From: Candidatus Endomicrobium embiratermitis
Lineage (GTDB): Bacteria > Elusimicrobiota > Endomicrobiia > Endomicrobiales > Endomicrobiaceae
DNA: 64,000 nt
NCBI GenBank assembly: GCA_009781315.1
Contig: WQYI01000004.1
Location: 1-64,000 of the forward strand
Direction of reading: 5' to 3'
Below are positions 1 through 15,000 of this stretch, piece by piece; positions within the stretch are counted from its first letter, which is position 1; every line of letters begins with the position of its first letter. The notes beneath the pieces were generated by a model that had not been told where the DNA came from, did no database searches, and saw nothing but the letters and a program-made list of their open reading frames with translations. The translations under genes were made by a program, and so were the position numbers.

Positions 1-2
1 GC

Positions 3-3000
3 GACGGAACTAAAATAACCGCTCAGGAAAACCTTGATATAAAAGCAACTTCCGGGTCGAATATAATCGTGAAAACCGAAGCCGAAACCGTTGCGCTATC
101 AGCGGGAATAAATAATATGAAAGCTTCGGTTGAAATAGGCGATGCTACGCTTACCGGACAAGACGTAACCGTGGAAGCGAAGTCTATAATTAATTCCGAA
201 GTGGAAGCAAAAGCTTCTTCCGGCGAGTCGTTCAAAGGGTCTGTGGCTGTTACGGTAACAGATTCCGATACGTCCGTAAGTCTTGATAAAACTCAAATAG
301 ACGCCAAAAATAACGCGTCGGTTTCCGCCGTAACCGAAGAAACTATAAAAACAAAGGCGGTTACAGAATCAAAAAAAGAGGATGACGGCAGCGGTTCGGG
401 AAGCGAAGGGACAAAATTATCGATAGGTTTGCCAGTCAATTATACGGATATTAAAAACGACAATATAATAAAAAATGCCGATATAAAAGCCATTAAAGAC
501 ATAACAATATCCGGCAAAGACATAAAAATAGAGAATTCCAAAATAAAATCCACGGGCGCGACAAAAGGCGACGTTAAAATTACGGCTTCGGATAAAGGGT
601 CGGAACTTATATCCACAAGAAAAGCCACAATAGCCATATCTGACACGGAGATAGAAGGTAAAGACATTACCATAGAAGCAACCGCGGAAAATAAATATAC
701 ATACGACGATATTGAGTCTATGATAGAAGTCAGCGATTTAACTGACGGGATTTTAGGAACAGTCAATGAGGTTTTGAAAATTGTCGAAGGCATAACTGAA
801 AATAAAGTAAGTGGTCAAATCTCGAAGTCCGACGTTTCGGCAAGCATTACTATAGGTAACACGGATATTAAGGCCGACAACAATTTAAATATAAAAACAT
901 TGGCTGATTCGCAGGCGACGGCAAAGGCAAAAGCTGAAAATCTTGCTATTGCGGTTGGAATAAACAATGTCGAATCTACAATCAATATAAGCGGAAGCAA
1001 CTTAGAAGCAGGAGAAGATGTAAACGTAAAAGCGAAATCAAAAGTAACTTCGGAAGTGGAAGCGAAATCCGCTTCAGAAGAACTTAACGGAGCAGTGGCA
1101 GTTTCCGTTGTAACATCTGAGACGTTTGTAAAACTTGACGGCAGTGAAATACAATCCGGAAAAGACGCAGCAATATCTGCTGTAACGAAAGAAGATATAA
1201 AAATAAAAGCGGATGCCGAAAAAGGTGAAGGGGATAATAAAATTTCCATAGGGTTAGGTATTAATTATACGGAGATTGAAGATAAAGTTGATATGCAAAA
1301 AACCGGCATTGAAGCATACGGAAACATAGATATATTCGGCAAAAACATAAAAATAGCAGGAGGCTCTTCAGCAAAACCAGCCATATTATCGACAGGAGGC
1401 AATGTTACAATTAAGGCTGAGGACAAAGGCTCGGAACTTATATCGACAAGAAGCGCTTCCGTAAATATATCAAACATGACGATAGAAGGCGAAGATGTTA
1501 CGATAAAAGCGATAGCTGAAAATAAATACGAATACGACGATGTAAATTCCCTTATAGAAGTCAGTGATTTAACGAATGGAGTTTTGGGAAGTGTTAATGA
1601 GATTTTAGAGATTGTCGGGGATTTAACTGACGATGCGGTAAGAGGCAAAATCGCCAAATCTGATGTTTCGGCAACGATTACCATAGACAACACGGATATT
1701 AAGGCCGATAATGATTTGAGCATAACAACATTGGCGGACTCTCAGACAACGGCAAAAGCCGAAGCCAAAAATCTCTCGATTGCGGCGGGCGTAAATATGT
1801 CAAAATCAAAGATAAATATCACAAATACCGGAGTGTCTGCCGGAAAAGACGCAGCCGTGGAAGCAAAAACAATAATAACTTCGGAAGTTGAAGCGAAGTC
1901 CGATTCGGAAGAGAAATTTAAAGGAGCCGTGGCCGTTTCAGTAATAGATTCCGACAGATCGGTGAGCTTTGACAAAAGCAAGATAGAAGCCGGAAATGAC
2001 ATAAAAATATCTTCCGTCGTAACCGAAGAAGAGAGAATAACAAAGGCGATTACGGAAAATAATTACGGAAACTTCTCGATAGGTTTAGGCATTCAACATA
2101 CGGAGATTGAAGATAAAGTTGAAATACAAAAAACCGGCATTGAAGCAGACGGAGATATAGATATATTCGGAAAAAACATAACAATAACCGGAGGAGATTC
2201 TGCAGCAAAATCAGCCATAGCGGCGCAAGGCAATGTTACAATTAAGGCTGAGGACAAAGGTTCGGAACTTATATCAACAAGAAAAGCTTCTATAGACATA
2301 TCGGATGCGGAAATAAGCGGCCATGACGTTACGATAGAAGCGATAGCGGAAAATAAATATAAATATGAAGAGGTAAGCGATATTACCGAGGTCAGCACTT
2401 TAGAGGAAGCCCTTTTTGGTGCTGCCGATAACATTCTTGACATTATCAAGGATTTAACCGGCGGCGCTGTAAGCGGTAAAATTGCCAAGTCAAAAGTTGA
2501 AGCGACTATCACAATAAAAGATACTGATATAAATGCTGCCAATGATTTAAACATAACAACTTTAGCGGATTCGCAGACGACGGCAAAGTCTGAAGCTAAA
2601 AACCTTGCGCTTTCACTGGGCGTAAATCTGTCCAAGTCTGAAATTAATATCACAGATAGCGGATTGTCTGCCGGACAAGACGCGACCATAGAAGCAAAAT
2701 CGAAGATTACTTCCGATGTGGAAGCAAATTCCGATGCGGACAGCTTTAACGCAGCTTTAGCAGTTTCTGTGGCAATATCAGAAACGTCGGTAAACCTTGA
2801 TAATAACACCACAATAAATGCCGAAAATGACGCGTCAATATCCTCAATAACCGAAGAAGATAGAACAACAAAGGCGATTACGGAAAAGAGTGACGGAAAC
2901 TTCTCGATAGGTTTAGGTGTTAATTATACCGACCTTAAAAATGATGTTGATGTAAAAGGTTCTATAAAGGCCGGAAACAATATAAAGATAGCTTCACAAG

Positions 3001-6000
3001 GCGACAACAGGCGTTCCGTGGGAGACACAGACCTCAAAATAAAGGCCGATATTATTGCCGGCAAAAGCGTGGACATAGCCGGCAAAAACATAAAAATAAC
3101 GGATTCTTTAATAACAGCTGACGGTACGGCTGAAAGCGTTGAGGCGGACGAAGAAAAAGGCATTGAGGCGAAAGAAGGAGACCACATTAAAATAGTTGCT
3201 TCCGACAAAGGTTCGGAGCTCATATCAACAAGAAAAGCATCCGCAGATATACAAAACACTATTATAACAGGCAAAAGCGAAGTTATCATAGAAGCAAACG
3301 CTGAAAATACATATAAATACGATGATTTAAGCGATACTTTGGAAATCAGAGATTTGACCGATACCGCTTTGGGCATTACACAAGGAGTTTTAACTGCTGT
3401 CAAAGATTTAACCGGTAATGTCGTAGATGGCAAAATCGCAAAATCTGACGTTAAAGCGAACATTAATATAAGTGGCGATACTGTTATCAATGCTGAAAAA
3501 GATTTAAGCATAAAAACTTTGGCCAATTCTCAGGCAACGGCAAAAGCTGAGGCTGACAATCTTGCGCTTGCGGCCGGAGTCAATCTGACAGAATCAAAAA
3601 TAGATATAAATAATGCTACGCTTAATGCCGTAAATGACGTGACCGTGGAAGCAAAATCAATAATAGCTTCTGAAGTGGAAGCGAAATCCGCTTCAGATGA
3701 ACAATTCAAAGGAGCAGTAGCGGTTTCTGTAGCGGATTCCCGCACTTTGGTAAGCCTTGATAATGCCAAAATAGAAGCCGGTAATAATGCGCTAATCTCC
3801 GCTACAACCAAAGAAGATATAAAAAAGATAAATGCGATTACAGAAAAAGGCGAAGGCGGAATTTCTATAGGTTTTGGAGTTAATTATGCTGATATTAAAA
3901 ATGATGTTGAAATAAAAAAGAAAGCTGCTATTAATGCCGTTCAAAATATAGATATATATGGCAAAAATATAAAAATAGAAGATTCTTCAATAAAATCTAT
4001 AGGCGCGACAAAAGGCGATGTTAAAATTATCGCTTCAGACAAAGGAGCCGAACTTATATCAACCAGAAAAGCTTCCATAGAAATATCGGGTTCGGATATA
4101 GACGGCAAAGATGTATCTATAGAGGCGAATGCGAAAAATGAATACGAATATGACAAAGTAAATTCTGTCATAGAAGTCAGCAGTTTGACAGATATGGCCT
4201 TGGGTATTGCCAATGAGGTTTTAACTGTTGTCAAAGATTTAACCGGCAATGTGGTGGATGGCAAAATTGCCAAGTCCGGTGTTAGCGCAAACATTACTAT
4301 AAAAGATACGATTATTAACGCTGACAAAGATATAAAAATTGCAACTTCCGCCAATTCTCAGGCAACGGCAAAAGCTGAGGCTGACAATCTTGCGTTTGCC
4401 GCCGGAGTAAACCTTGTCGAATCTAAAATTAATGTGAGCAACACAGAGTTACAAGCAGTAAATGACGTAATCATAGAAGCAAAATCAACAATAACTTCGG
4501 AAGTGGAAGCAAAGTCTGCCAGCGATGAGAAATATAAAGGAGCCGTAGCCCTTTCCCTGTCAGATGCCGTCACATCGGTAAACATTGATTTAAACGACAA
4601 AATAATAGATGCCGGACATAACGTAACAATCTCCGCAGTAACCGAAAAAGACATAAACACAAATGCGATTACGGAAAAAGGCGAAGAAGGAATATCCATA
4701 GGCGTAGCCGCTAATTATACCGACCTTAAAAATGATATTGATGTAAAAGGTTCTATAACTGCCGGAAACGATATAACAATATCTTCCGAAGGCGACAACA
4801 GACGCTTTGCCGGAGAACTTGACCTTAAAATAGAAGCCGTCATTAATGCCGCTCAAAATATAGATATATCCGGCAAAAACATAAAAATAGAAAATTCCGA
4901 GATAAAATCTACCGGCGCGACAAAAGGCGACGTCACAATTACCGCTTCAGACATAGGTTCGGAACTTATATCAACCAGAAAAGCTTCCATAGAAATATCG
5001 GGTTCGACGATAGAAGGCAATGATGTTGTAATGGAAGCGACCGCTAAAAATAAATACGAATATGATGATTTAAGCGATACTCTGGAAATCAAAGATTTGA
5101 CCGATACTGCTTTGGGCATTACACAAGAAGTTTTGAGTATTGTAGATGATTTAACCGGTAAGGCCATAAGCGGTAAAATCGCTAAATCAGATGTTTCGGC
5201 AAATATTACTATAGATAAGAACACGGAAATTACGGCTGATAATGACATAAATATTAATACTTCTGTTGAATCCCAAACGACTGTAAAAACGGACGCGAAA
5301 GGTTTAGGAGTTTCTGTAGGAGTAAATTTGTCCGAATCAAAAATAGGTATAGGCAAAGCTTCTTTATCTGCAGGCAACAACATTAATTTGAATGCCGAAA
5401 ACAACATAACTTCCGAAGTGGAAGCAAAATCCGGATCATACTCTTTGTCGGAAGGAGTTGACATTGGCGGAGCGGTAGGCGTATCTGTTATATTGGGCAA
5501 CACTTCTGTTGAACTTTCTAAAGATTCTATGTTAAACGCTAAGAATAATGCTTTGATAAGCGCAAATACGGAAAAAGACATTTCGCTTACTGTTGAATCC
5601 AAAACAGGAGCAGCAGGCATTGCGGTTGGCGTAAATGTGGCGGACGTAAATAACTCCGTAGCGGCAAAAGGCGAAATTAACGCAAAAGGCGATGTTGCCG
5701 GAGATGTTATTGGCAATGTTGATATAAATTCAACAATAAATTCCAAAAACACTAAACAGAGCGTTTCCGTAATTCCGGGAAGCGCAGGAAACGAAGAAGA
5801 ACCCAAAGACGAAGGAATGAAATTTGATGAGGATAACCTTAATAAGCTGCAGGGAAAAATAAATGTTGAATCCGCCGACAACAAAACAGGAAGCGACGGC
5901 AGCAGCAGTACGATAGCTCTTGCCGGAGCTGTTCTTTATTCCAAAAATACAAATACGGCAATATCTGAAATATCAGGCGCTGATGCCAAAATAGAAGCTA

Positions 6001-9000
6001 AAAACAACATAAATATTAAAGCCGAAGTTATAAACGCCAATATAATGCAATTTGTAGACGCGTCTGTCAGCAATGCCGGCAAAGTATCGGGTACCGGCGC
6101 CGTATTAATAGGAAATTATACGGATACGGCTAAAGCTTTTGTGGACGGCGCGACTATAGACGCCGGCAACAAAATAGACATATCTTCAAGACACGAAATA
6201 CCTATTGACAATGAATGGCTTGACATTTTTAAAGATTTTGAAAATAATCCTGACTTTGACAGCGCTGAAGAAATTTATGAAAAATTGAAAGAAACCGGCG
6301 GCGAAGGATTAATAAATTCACGGATAATGTCTTCTGCTCCGGAAAGCGCGGGAGAAGAAGACGGGCAAAGCTTTAGCGTCAGCGCTTCGGGCGCGGTAAA
6401 TATCACAAAATACGATTTCACTTCCGAAGCTTATATAAAAGACGCAAAAGTAAACCAGAAAGAACCGCCTTTGCAAACCGGCGAACAGACCGTAAACGTT
6501 GAAGCAAAATCAAAAAGCTCAAGCATTACTTTAGGAGGAATTTTCGGCGATGACATAATGAATCCTTTAGGACAGAGCGGCTCTAATGTCGGCGTCGGCG
6601 GGACTTACAATCAAACGCATTATAACACTACAACAAACGCCTTTATTGAAGGTTCAACCAAACTTTTCGCGAATGACTTAAACGTTAAAGCCGTTTACGA
6701 CCAGCTTGACATTAGCATAGGCGTAGCCGGCGGCGAGAGCAAAACTTTCGGGCTGCAGGGAGTTTTTAATTGGCTTAAATCCGACAGTTTAGTCAACGCT
6801 TCGATAAAAGATGCTGATATAAAAATTGAATCCGGAAGTTTGCCTGACGGAAAAATTAATATTGAAGCCGTACATACTCCAATTTTAGTAAACGTAGCAG
6901 GCAGTCTTTCAATGTCCGAAAAAGCCGCGGTCGGCGCTTCCGTCTCGCTGCTTGATATTGACAGAAATACAAACGCTTTCATAAAAAATGCGGCAGTCAA
7001 TACAAATGCGAATGCTGATATTTTGGCAATCAACAACGGACTTATACATTCTTATATGATAGCCGCAGCGCCCGCGATTAGCGGTAACGTTGGCATTGCC
7101 GGAGCGGTCGGCATAGGCAATCTCAACAATAATGCAAATGCGTATATAGACAATTCTACGATAGTTTCCGGCGGCTCGATAGGTCTTTTAGCGGATAACA
7201 AAAATAATATCGGGTTTTACAGCGGCGCGGTCGGCATAGGCAGTTCCGTAGGCATAGGCGGAAACATAAGCCTTCATTTTATAAACAGCCGGTCAAATGC
7301 CGGTATTTTTAATGATTCGGATATTACGGCAAAAGGCGGCGAAGCATTAGGTTCTTCTTTTAACGGCTTATCAGGGCTTGTTGTAAAATCAAATGTATTT
7401 GACGACATTTTTGTGGTCAACACTGCGGCGGCAGGTTCCGGCAGCGTTGCTGTTTCCGGCGGAATAAGCGGTTCAATTGTAAGCGCTACTTCAAGCGCGA
7501 AAATTGAAAACAGCAAAATAAATGAAAATTATTCATCCTCTGACATACAATACGGCGATGAAGCAGGCGTACACGTTACCGCTGAAAACGAAACAGACGT
7601 AACTGTCATCGCAGGAGCGGTTTCAGCCGCGGGAACCGCTGCAGTAGGCGTTGCCGCGGACTTTGAAACTATGAGCAATACGGTTGAAGCTTATATTGGC
7701 AATTCGATTATAAACGCAAAAGGCGATGTCAAAGTAAAAACAAAAAATACGGAAAAATATGCGGCTACGGTAGTAAGCGGAGCGTTAGGCGGAAGTGCCG
7801 GCGTAGCCGGGAATGTTGTTGTAGCCGTTAATGAAAGCGAAAACCGCGCTTATATAAATAAAAGCACTATAGATGCAAGAGACGTTACGGTTGAAGCTGA
7901 AGATTCGGTTACTATAGGCGAAGTGCATCCTTCGGAAGGTAAATTAGGAATAGCTATGGGAACTTTGGCAGCAGGAGCTTACGCGGGCGTAGCGGGAACC
8001 GTGTTTACAAGCGTCATATCAAATTCAACAAAAGCCGAAATTATAGATTCAAAAATTACAGCGTTAGGAAATATAAAACTTGATGCCGAAGGATATCAAA
8101 AAACTTTCGCAAATCTTGCTACTTTCGGAGGCGCGATAGCCGGTATAGGAATAACTGCCGGAGTAAGTGTAAACAATACCGAAACAGCGGCTCTTATAAG
8201 GCGTAGTGACGGGAATGCGAAGACTTACAATTTAAACGCCCAAAACATAAATATCAACGCTAAAAATACTTTGGAAGTGGATAAAATATTCGTTGGCGGC
8301 GCAGTCGGCCTTGCCGGTGTTACGGTAGGCGTTTCGGTAGGCGTGTATAATAACAATGTTACCGCGGGAATGGGGAGCGGAATCTATGCTAATGCAAGCC
8401 AAAACGTGGGCGTCAGAGCGTTAAATGACAGGAATATAAAAGATATAGTAGTTTCAATGGCAGGCGGTTTTGTGGGCGTTACCGCTACCGTAGATGTTAT
8501 AGTTGTGGGCGGAAATGTTGACGCGACCGATACGACTGCGGAAGACGATGCGAACGGGCCGAGCACAAATACTTATCTTAGCGGAGAGTATACAAGAACA
8601 ATAATGGTTGAAGAAAACGGAGAAAAGAAAGAAGTCGAAGTCACTTCCAATTCCAAACAAGAAATAGGCGATAATATGAAAATGAGCAACAGGATAGATA
8701 AAGATAAAGTCGGAGGCGGACTTGTCGATACGGACGCAATGTCGAATTTTGATTATAATTACGATGAGTTAGGCGTTTACAATGCGCCGCTTAAAAACGG
8801 AACGTTTGCTTATATAGACGGAAACGTTACGGCCGGCGGCAATGTCGGCGTAAGCGCAGCCGATAATGTGGATATAAACGCCAATATAGGCGCCGCGTCT
8901 GCAGGTTTTGTGGCTGTCGGAGCTTCCGTTGCGGTTCAAGATTTGAAAACGCTTACGGACGCGCGCATAGGCGGAACAATTTCGGCAAACAATATAAATA

Positions 9001-12000
9001 TTACGGCTAATTCGGACACGAAAAATACTACGGGAATTTATATGGGAGGCGGCGGTTTTGTTGCCGTTAACGCAGGCGTTGCCGTAATAAATTCGAATAA
9101 TACAACCAACGCTTATATTGCAAACGGTGTGGAAATAACCAAAGCGAACAATATTAATATTTTGGCAAATGCAAATTCATTGATAACGCCGAAATTCTTT
9201 AATGCCTCGGTCGGCGCGGGGGCTGTGGGAGCTGTTGTGGGAGTTGTAAATAAAAAAGGTTCTACTGATGCTTGGATAGGGGATGATACCATTATAGGAT
9301 ATTGGCCTACTCCTAAAAGTATAGAAGGCAAACCAATAGGAGGATCAGAAGAGGCTATAGAAATGCCGGGAACTGAAATTATAGAAAAACAAAAGATATC
9401 TGTTGTTAACAGACTTATTATAGAAGCACAAACCGATAATAAAGTCAATGCTACTATGGAGTCCGCTTCCGGCGGAGTGGGATCTGCATCTGCAAATATC
9501 TTTGTAGTAAATGTTACGGATAATTTAAACGCATATACAGGCACAGGTTCAAAATTAAATCTTTACGATTTAAATGTTTTAACAAACGGCAATACTGCGG
9601 TAAACGCAAATTTTATTGCAGCATCATTGGCAGGAGCTCTTGCGATAGCGGCTTCTGTGGCAAACTCAAATATTAACATTAATAATAAAGCGTATATAGG
9701 CGAAAATAATACTATTAGTGCTAAAAATGATGTTTCCGTTTTTGCCGCCCATTCGGCTAGTGCGAATTTATACGCTTTAGGAGGTGTAGGAGCAGGACTT
9801 GCCGCATTAAACGGTATTATAATTAAAAACAATATAGAAGGAAATGTTAAGGCGTCAATTTTAAAAGGTTCTGAAATTACCGCTGATAACGACTTGGAAG
9901 TTTCTTCAAATAGTAATGCCGACCTTAAATCCGAAGGCAATAGCGGTACTATAAGCGCGTTGTCTGTCGGATTAACGTATGCGGAAAATAAAGCGGCTAT
10001 TAACACTATAACTGAGTTTGAAGACAAATTAACAATAAAAGCCAAAAATTTATATGCTGGAACTGATTCTTTTGTAGGAATGCTTTCAAAAGCTCAATCC
10101 GGAGCCGGTGGACTTGGGGTTTTCGGAGGGGCAGAGGCAATAACCACAAATGATTCTTCAAACAAAGTATTGTTCGGTGATTCAAAATCAGGATTGGCCG
10201 GATCTAATATAGAGACAGAAAAATTTGAGGTTAATGCCAAAGCAAAGAGCGAACAAAACGGATCTATATGGTCAGCGGCGGCCGGGTTAGGCACAATAGG
10301 GTTATTTTATGTTGAAAACACGTCCAATGTAGATCTTAACGTGATTATAGGAGGGAGCACTAATATTTTGGCTAATGATTTTATTATCAGAGCCGAAAAT
10401 ACATTTTCAAAACCCGATATAGGCTACAACATTGATTCGCACGCTTTATCGGCGATAGGCATATTTTTTGCCGAAGACAAAACAACAATAGAAAATAGTA
10501 CCAACGTAGTATTCGAGGAAGATACTACGGTTAAAACATATGCGATAGAAATAGAAGAAGAATATGCTATAGAAAAAAAAGAAGTATTTCCGGTGGATGA
10601 TGAGGAAGAAGATGAAGAAGTACCGTACATGTATCTAAAAAAGGTGAGTACTTTTCTCGTAGACGTACACAATATAATAAATGCGGTAGATAATGTTAAA
10701 TACGAAGCTTTTGCGTCGGGATCAGGCGCTCATTTAGTATCTAAAATAGATAATAATTCAACTGCAAAAGTTCTTTTTGACGGCACAACATTTTCCGCGA
10801 AAGATTTAATTGTAAATGCCAGAACCGATCAGAATATAAAAACAAATGTATATATGAATATAGGCGCCGGGATAAGTGGCATAACCGGCGAATCTATTAA
10901 TAAGTCGGTAAATAACAATAAAATAGAAATAGGCGATTCCGGCAATGTTTTAGCGGGACAAAATTTGTTTTTCAATCTAGCGCGGGATGAAAATAAAGAG
11001 TGGGCTACTTACGGCGTTACATCTATAGCAGACATTTACAATATGGCGTTAATTCCGGTGAATTTATCTTCCAAAGCTACGGCAGACCTTACAAATAATA
11101 ATATAGTAACGGTAAACGGCATATTGAGAAGCGTAGGCGATATCAATATCTATGCTGATGAAGGCAGCACTACGGGCAACGGGCTTTTAAGCATATATAC
11201 TCCTTACGGGGAAACAGGTACAAAAGCCCAAGACAGAAAGTTTGAAGTAAAACAAAACTCCGAAGCGGAAGTGAATGGCTATGTCCGTGCGGGTTTAAAC
11301 AATAGGCTGCATATTGTAATAGATAATGATGGAGATGATGTTAAGGTAGATATTTCAAATCCTGACGGAATAGATCCGGATAGAATTGAATGGTGGAAAA
11401 CCAGAGAAAGTATTGAAAATAATATGTTGGAGGAAATTAAAAGATTAGAAAAGGCAATAGTGACTTTTAGCGGAGACGAAATTTTGAAAGGGGCTTATGA
11501 GGCAGAGTTAAACAACCTTTACAATGAGTTGGCTTCTCTTGACCTTCTTTACAGAGACCCTGCTACGGGAATATTAATACCTATGAGTAAGCGAGAAGTT
11601 GAGTATATAACATTTTCGGATATTTATGCCAACAGGGGAGATATATGGATTCACGCTAACAATATTTCTGGCTCGGGAACTCTTGATGCTCCGGGCTATG
11701 CGGAAATAGACATACAAAACAGAACTAATATAAATTTAAGGCTTAAAGATGTTATGATTTCTAAATCTTCGACCGGAGCCATAATGTTTAACGGAATATC
11801 CGTGACAAATAACGAAGCTATAAACAAAAATAATGAATCTAAAACGGCAAATCTCACTATACTTTCGAAAAAAAGTTCGGACGGCGCTCCAGAAATAAAA
11901 ATTAATAATAGTTCCTTTGCAAATAAACCTAATTTAGAATTGACCGGCGAGATTGAAAATAGAGGCGGAAGTATAAATATATATTCTGAGGGAAATATTA

Positions 12001-15000
12001 AGATCAAAAAAAGCGTGCGCGGCGAAAATATATTTATTGAATCGCGCGGAGATATAACTCAGTCTTTTTATAGCGGATTTCAGCATATCGGCGTAAATCC
12101 TGCAGATTATTTCAATTATTCAGGTAGTGTTGTAAACAATAATCAAACTAATAAACCAGCAACCGATTCAAAGGATATATCGCCTGTTGGCAGCAGATAC
12201 AACGGAATAATAGGAAACAATGTTACATTAAGCGCGAGATATTTGAATATCAATGGGTTTGTGCAAGCAGGGATAGCCGACTGGGATTTAACAATATATG
12301 ACGACCCCCTTCATTTGCTTAACGGACATACTGTCGAAAGCGCTATAGCCGATTATTACTCTTTAGCTGTCAGACGAGATGGAGCAGAATACTACAAACT
12401 TGATGCCCGTTATTACGGAAATAATATTGACGCTTATTACAATGTTCTAACCAATGAAATAGCAATTAAAGATATTAGCGTTGAAGGAGGAAGGCTTCAA
12501 ATTTACGGTACTATTTTTAGTACTGGAGTCGGAGAGCTTCGCGCTTTGGACGGATATGGAAAAATAAATATTGACAATAGATCGGGTTACGATTTAAAAA
12601 TCGGCAATATATATAATGAAGGAGTAAAAGGCGTAATATCCATAACTGATACCAACTTTAAGTATAATGGAAAATTTCTTACCACCGAATATACATATGA
12701 AAACGGAAATATAAATTCCACTTATTATATTATGGAGAACGGTATAAGAACTACGCCGTCAGACGCTAATTTTAACCGGACGCAGAGAATAGGCAGCGAT
12801 GTTTATTATAAACCTCTGGCAGACCAAAGATATGAATGGACTAATTGGAATGGCACTGAGACTAAATATACATATACGAAGACTGAAATTCGTGGCGCGA
12901 TACTTGGTATTATTTGGAAAAGAGAAGGTGATTTTGACTGGGGGGCACCGGGTAAACCTGAAGTTACTACGCAAATGCAAGCTCTTAAAGGAGGAGAAAT
13001 TCTTTATAAAAATGGAAACGGGTCTGCCTATCAGTTCAAATACACATATGAACTTGACGGTCCTCGTAAAATAGTAGAACAACATTTGACTGAAGACGGC
13101 AATGTCAAGCCTTATCAAACAGATCCGATATACGGTCCGCTCGGTATAGCTGTGATTCAATGGGAGGATAAATATAGAAAAGTTGAAGCGCAAAACTCAA
13201 AACACTATTATACGCACAACATAAAAGCTGATTACAATATTCAAATTAGTTTTATAGGCTATGATCCTCTTGCTGCTAATCCTTCGAAACGTCCTTCGTT
13301 GGATATAACTTCGGCCAATAATATTACTCTTGCCGGAAATATCAGTAATCCTGTCGGAAATGTCAATATAACATCGCAGCAAGGTTATATTGACACTACA
13401 GGGGCAATTTCGATTTTTGCTAACGATTTAACGCTTAGCGCCGCTAAGGGCATAGCCGGAGGCTCTTCTCTCGGAGGCGGAATACAAAATATCGACGCAA
13501 GCCTTATAAACGTAAAACTTAATAACGGCAATATTTTGACTGCTAATACTCTAGAAGGAAACATAAATTTAAAATCAAATGAAAATCTTGTTTTTTCTAA
13601 TATAGTTTCCGGAAACGGAATTGTTAAACTTTATGCCGAAGAAAGCATATTAGGTAATAATGCTAATTCTAAGATACAGGGAAAAGAACTTGATTTGGTT
13701 GCCGATACCGGAAGAATAGGCTTAAAAAATGACAAAACCGCGCTTCTTGAAATTAATGCCGACATAATAAGCGCTTACGCCGGCGGCGAAGCAAACAATA
13801 TAAATCTTATTAAAAAAGAAAAAGGCGATTTAGGTATAAAACAAATTAAATCAAGCGGTGACGTGAATCTTGCCGTTTCTAACGGTTCCGTTTACGATGT
13901 TATAGGTGATGCGGAAATGGATCCCAGAACAAAAGATGAGCTTCTTGCTCTTTGGAATTCGCTGGACTTGTTTTCATCGCGTGAGATAACGGATGAAGAA
14001 GGAGACGTAATTGGCTATTCGCAAGCATGGACGGAAGACCAGTTGATGTATGCCATAAACTCAAGCAGAGAGATTTTTTCGACGCAGAAAGTAACGGATA
14101 ATCCTAATATTGTCGCAACGGGAAACATAAATATTAATGCCGGAGGTTCTATCGGCAGAAACAGCGAGGAATTTTATTTTGGCATTGAGAACAAATTTTC
14201 AGATCTTACCGACAGTCAAAAATTGCTTATTGCCACGGCGAAAAGCAGCAATATAATATGGGATTATATTTATGAACTTGACGAAAATGGGAAGAAAAAA
14301 TTGGATGAACACGGAAATCCGATAAAGAAGGAGTTGATTGGGATAACAGTGATAGGTCAGGAAAATTTATATATAGATGGCAAAGGAAACGTTAATTTTA
14401 ACGCAAACGGAGACATATACATCGGCTCGAAAAACGATATAAAAATAAATCAAATCAAATCCGGCGGCAATGTAATTATAGAAAGCCAAAAAGGCATATA
14501 TAGCGCTTCTTCAGATAGAACGAATATTATCGGGAATAATGTTGAGCTTGATTCTGATGTGGGTGACATCGGAGCTTCAGGTAATGGTGAAAAGTTAACG
14601 CTTGATATGTCGGGTATTCTTACGGCAGTGACTCGTGGAGGAAGTATTTATTTGGGTTCTGAAAACAATCTGACGCTTGATTTTTTGAGCGCTACGGAAA
14701 GTATTTATGTTAATGGCGCAAACAATATTTTTTCCTCAGGTTATGGCGGCGCGACCGACTATATCAATGTAAAAGCGCGTAGTATAAATATAGAAGCCGC
14801 TAATGTCGGAACAACCACAAGAAATCTAAGTATAGCTTTAATACATTCATATGATGATAATGGAAAACTAGAGGAAAGCGGAATACTAAACGTTTCTGCA
14901 ATTGGAAATATTTATATTAACAATATCGGAATTCAAACCGGTCTGACCGATTTATATTTCGGCAACCTTACTGCAGGTGGATATCTTTCGGTTATGTCTA

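Noticed and set aside
69-71. GTG as the start of the giant protein
   Set aside because: The frame is open to the window edge and the residues before 69 continue the same repeat pattern, so the gene is cut by the window.
440-10672. Many long antisense open frames under the giant gene
   Set aside because: They follow from low stop-codon density in the reverse frame of a repetitive Lys/Asp/Ile-rich sequence; their products repeat with the sense units and have no starts or domains.
12799-13074. A 91-residue plus-strand open frame in the giant gene
   Set aside because: It overlaps the long frame fully, and has no ribosome site or recognisable motif.
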